DNA from: Glandiceps talaboti
Lineage: Eukaryota; Hemichordata; Enteropneusta; Spengelidae
Assembly (NCBI RefSeq): GCF_964340395.1
Contig: NC_135562.1
Coordinates: forward strand, 402,001 to 466,000
Direction of reading: 5' to 3'
DNA length: 64,000 bases
The position numbers and the translations under genes are program-made. Under the pieces are notes generated by a model that searched no databases, had not been told where the DNA came from, and saw only the letters and a program-made list of their open reading frames with translations. The stretch's first letter is position 1; each line of letters starts with the position of its first letter. Shown piece by piece: positions 62,421 to 64,000 of the stretch.

Positions 62421-63780
62421 CCCATGGCAACCAGTTCTGGTCTTAGTTAGACATACACGTACATGATAGCAAGCAAGCTTTCAAATCATGTACAAGTTGT
62501 ACAGGTACATGTATACATTGTAGATAGGGTACACAGATTTAACAAAAACACTACATCATCACATGGCTGTACATGTACAATGTATGTGTTTAATTTGTGT
62601 ACATTGTACACTGACAAATAGACACATGGATGTAAGTCAGCTACATCTTGCTTAAAACACCAAATCATCACTTCACATAACATACAAGTCTAATTAGTAT
62701 ACATTCTACACTGATGCATGGATGTACTAATGCTACAGGTACCTCCTCCATAAAACATCAAACAACATGCGACTACTTTCACTACACATTTGATTGTCAA
62801 TATACATTTGTACAAGTACTTGAAGAACTAACTCTCCATCTACTACTCTGTTGTCAAAATCTATTTTACTTAACTTTGGAGACTTACACATACTGTTACT
62901 ACACACCATCATTTTCATGTAGGGTCCCCTATACTGCAATGGACATCTTTCACTGCTGAAGTCATACCTTTCTTCCTCTTTTCGTATTCTTAATCAAGTC
63001 TTGTTTTTTACAAGGTGTACACTTCATGTACCACTGAATAACTATTGAATGATGACATTATTTTGTCAAAAACTGTGACATTTCTAAGTTGCATGTGTAA
63101 ACCTCTTCAGAGACATCTGAAGATACAAACGACATAGAATGTCAAAGAGTGTTGTACAATGCAAACATCATGATCAATCTGGATAGTGTTTGAATGGAGT
63201 AGTACAGAAATAAAAACTGATCATTGGTTCATTGTAACAGATGAAACATCATGCTGTCTTCTTCAATCTACAAATGGAATAAATACAATGCTCTGTACTG
63301 TAAGTACACTGTAGGTAGAAATTCATTGTGTTCCTGATGTTTGTGTTGACTAAAAACGACGATGGTCAAACTTTTATATGTTTATTCTACAAATTTTATA
63401 TACACAACTTCAGATGTTATTTTATAGTTTACATACATGTATTATCCAGTTATTTTATTTGTTTTTAGATTCCTGATGAAGGTAGGTTATCTGTGAAGAA
63501 TTGAAACGTTCAGTGAAATGGAGGGTTTGAATTCGATCAAATTGGGAGTTTAAAATAGAAGTTGTAAATTAAGTTCTAGAACCAACAAGACAATATTCCT
63601 ATATACATGTACATTTGTAGTTAGTATATATGTATATGTACCTGCATTGAAGTATTATATTATGTGTACAATGTTATAGTGTACAGGTACAAAAAATGTA
63701 GTCACTTGAATGGAGTATGTCTATGGGACAGGTACAAACATATCACAGTTGTGCGGAAATTATATTATTAACAACCCCAT
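62421..63780. other. 5' flank of TDH, no gene seen
   Basis: Dense in tgtacatgta words. A tcctgatgaaggt ... gaaacgtt stretch at 63470-63515 resembles a motif found in some retroelement ends. No coding region recognised. Confidence 0.45.
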
Positions 63781-63799
63781 AATGCATGAGTGTCAATGT

Positions 63800-63985
63800 G
63801 GCATACTAGGGGTACATGTGTATTTGCAATTGAGTGCTTTCGGCATACTCTAGGGTTACTTTTTGTATTTTCAATTGAGTGCTTTCGGCATACTAGGGTT
63901 ACTTTTTGTATTTGCAATTCAGTGCTTTTGGCATACTAGGGGTGTTTGCAATTGAGTGCTTTCAGTATTCCATATGGCCATGATA
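63800..63985. repeat. ~44-bp repeat, four copies
   Basis: Unit tttgcaattgagtgctttcg, then gcatactagggttacttttt, running towards the window edge. Confidence 0.88.
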
Positions 63986-64000
63986 TACTTTCACAGGCTG

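Overview
This window is nuclear DNA from an animal, most likely an intron-rich marine invertebrate (a lophotrochozoan or an invertebrate deuterostome; the sequence alone does not settle which). The base composition is AT-rich, the genes are split into short exons by GT-AG introns, and nothing looks prokaryotic. Only two protein-coding genes can be supported. Both lie on the minus strand and both are assembled here exon by exon with matching splice phases.

Gene 1 (21132 down to 1187, 22 coding exons, about 1191 residues) is a secreted or surface-anchored protein of the calcium-channel alpha2-delta / CACHD1 family. It has a signal peptide, a VWA_N region, a first double-Cache domain interrupted by a VWA domain with an intact MIDAS (D-C-S-L-S), a second Cache domain, a Cys-rich tail and a hydrophobic C-terminus. 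Its tenth coding exon carries two closely spaced apparent 1-base losses.

Gene 2 (59443 down to 44245, 6 coding exons, 382 residues) is mitochondrial L-threonine 3-dehydrogenase (TDH), complete from presequence to stop. Its 11-kb first intron holds a 2.4-kb DNA element with ~0.68-kb terminal inverted repeats flanked by TTAA.

The rest of the window (about 21.1-44.2 kb, 59.4-64 kb and the introns) has no recognisable gene. It is very rich in minisatellites (about 30 separate arrays), microsatellites, five copies of one palindromic MITE family, other short inverted-repeat elements and two decayed LINE 3' ends.

The most unusual theme is that many tandem duplications sit exactly on exon edges and copy the splice site. 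The extreme case is TDH exon 5, whose 3' end plus donor is repeated 13 times as a 77-bp unit. TDH exon 2 has a 45-bp donor duplication that would insert 15 residues in frame. At least six edges in gene 1 show smaller versions. Apart from sharing strand and neighbourhood, the two genes have no evident functional link.
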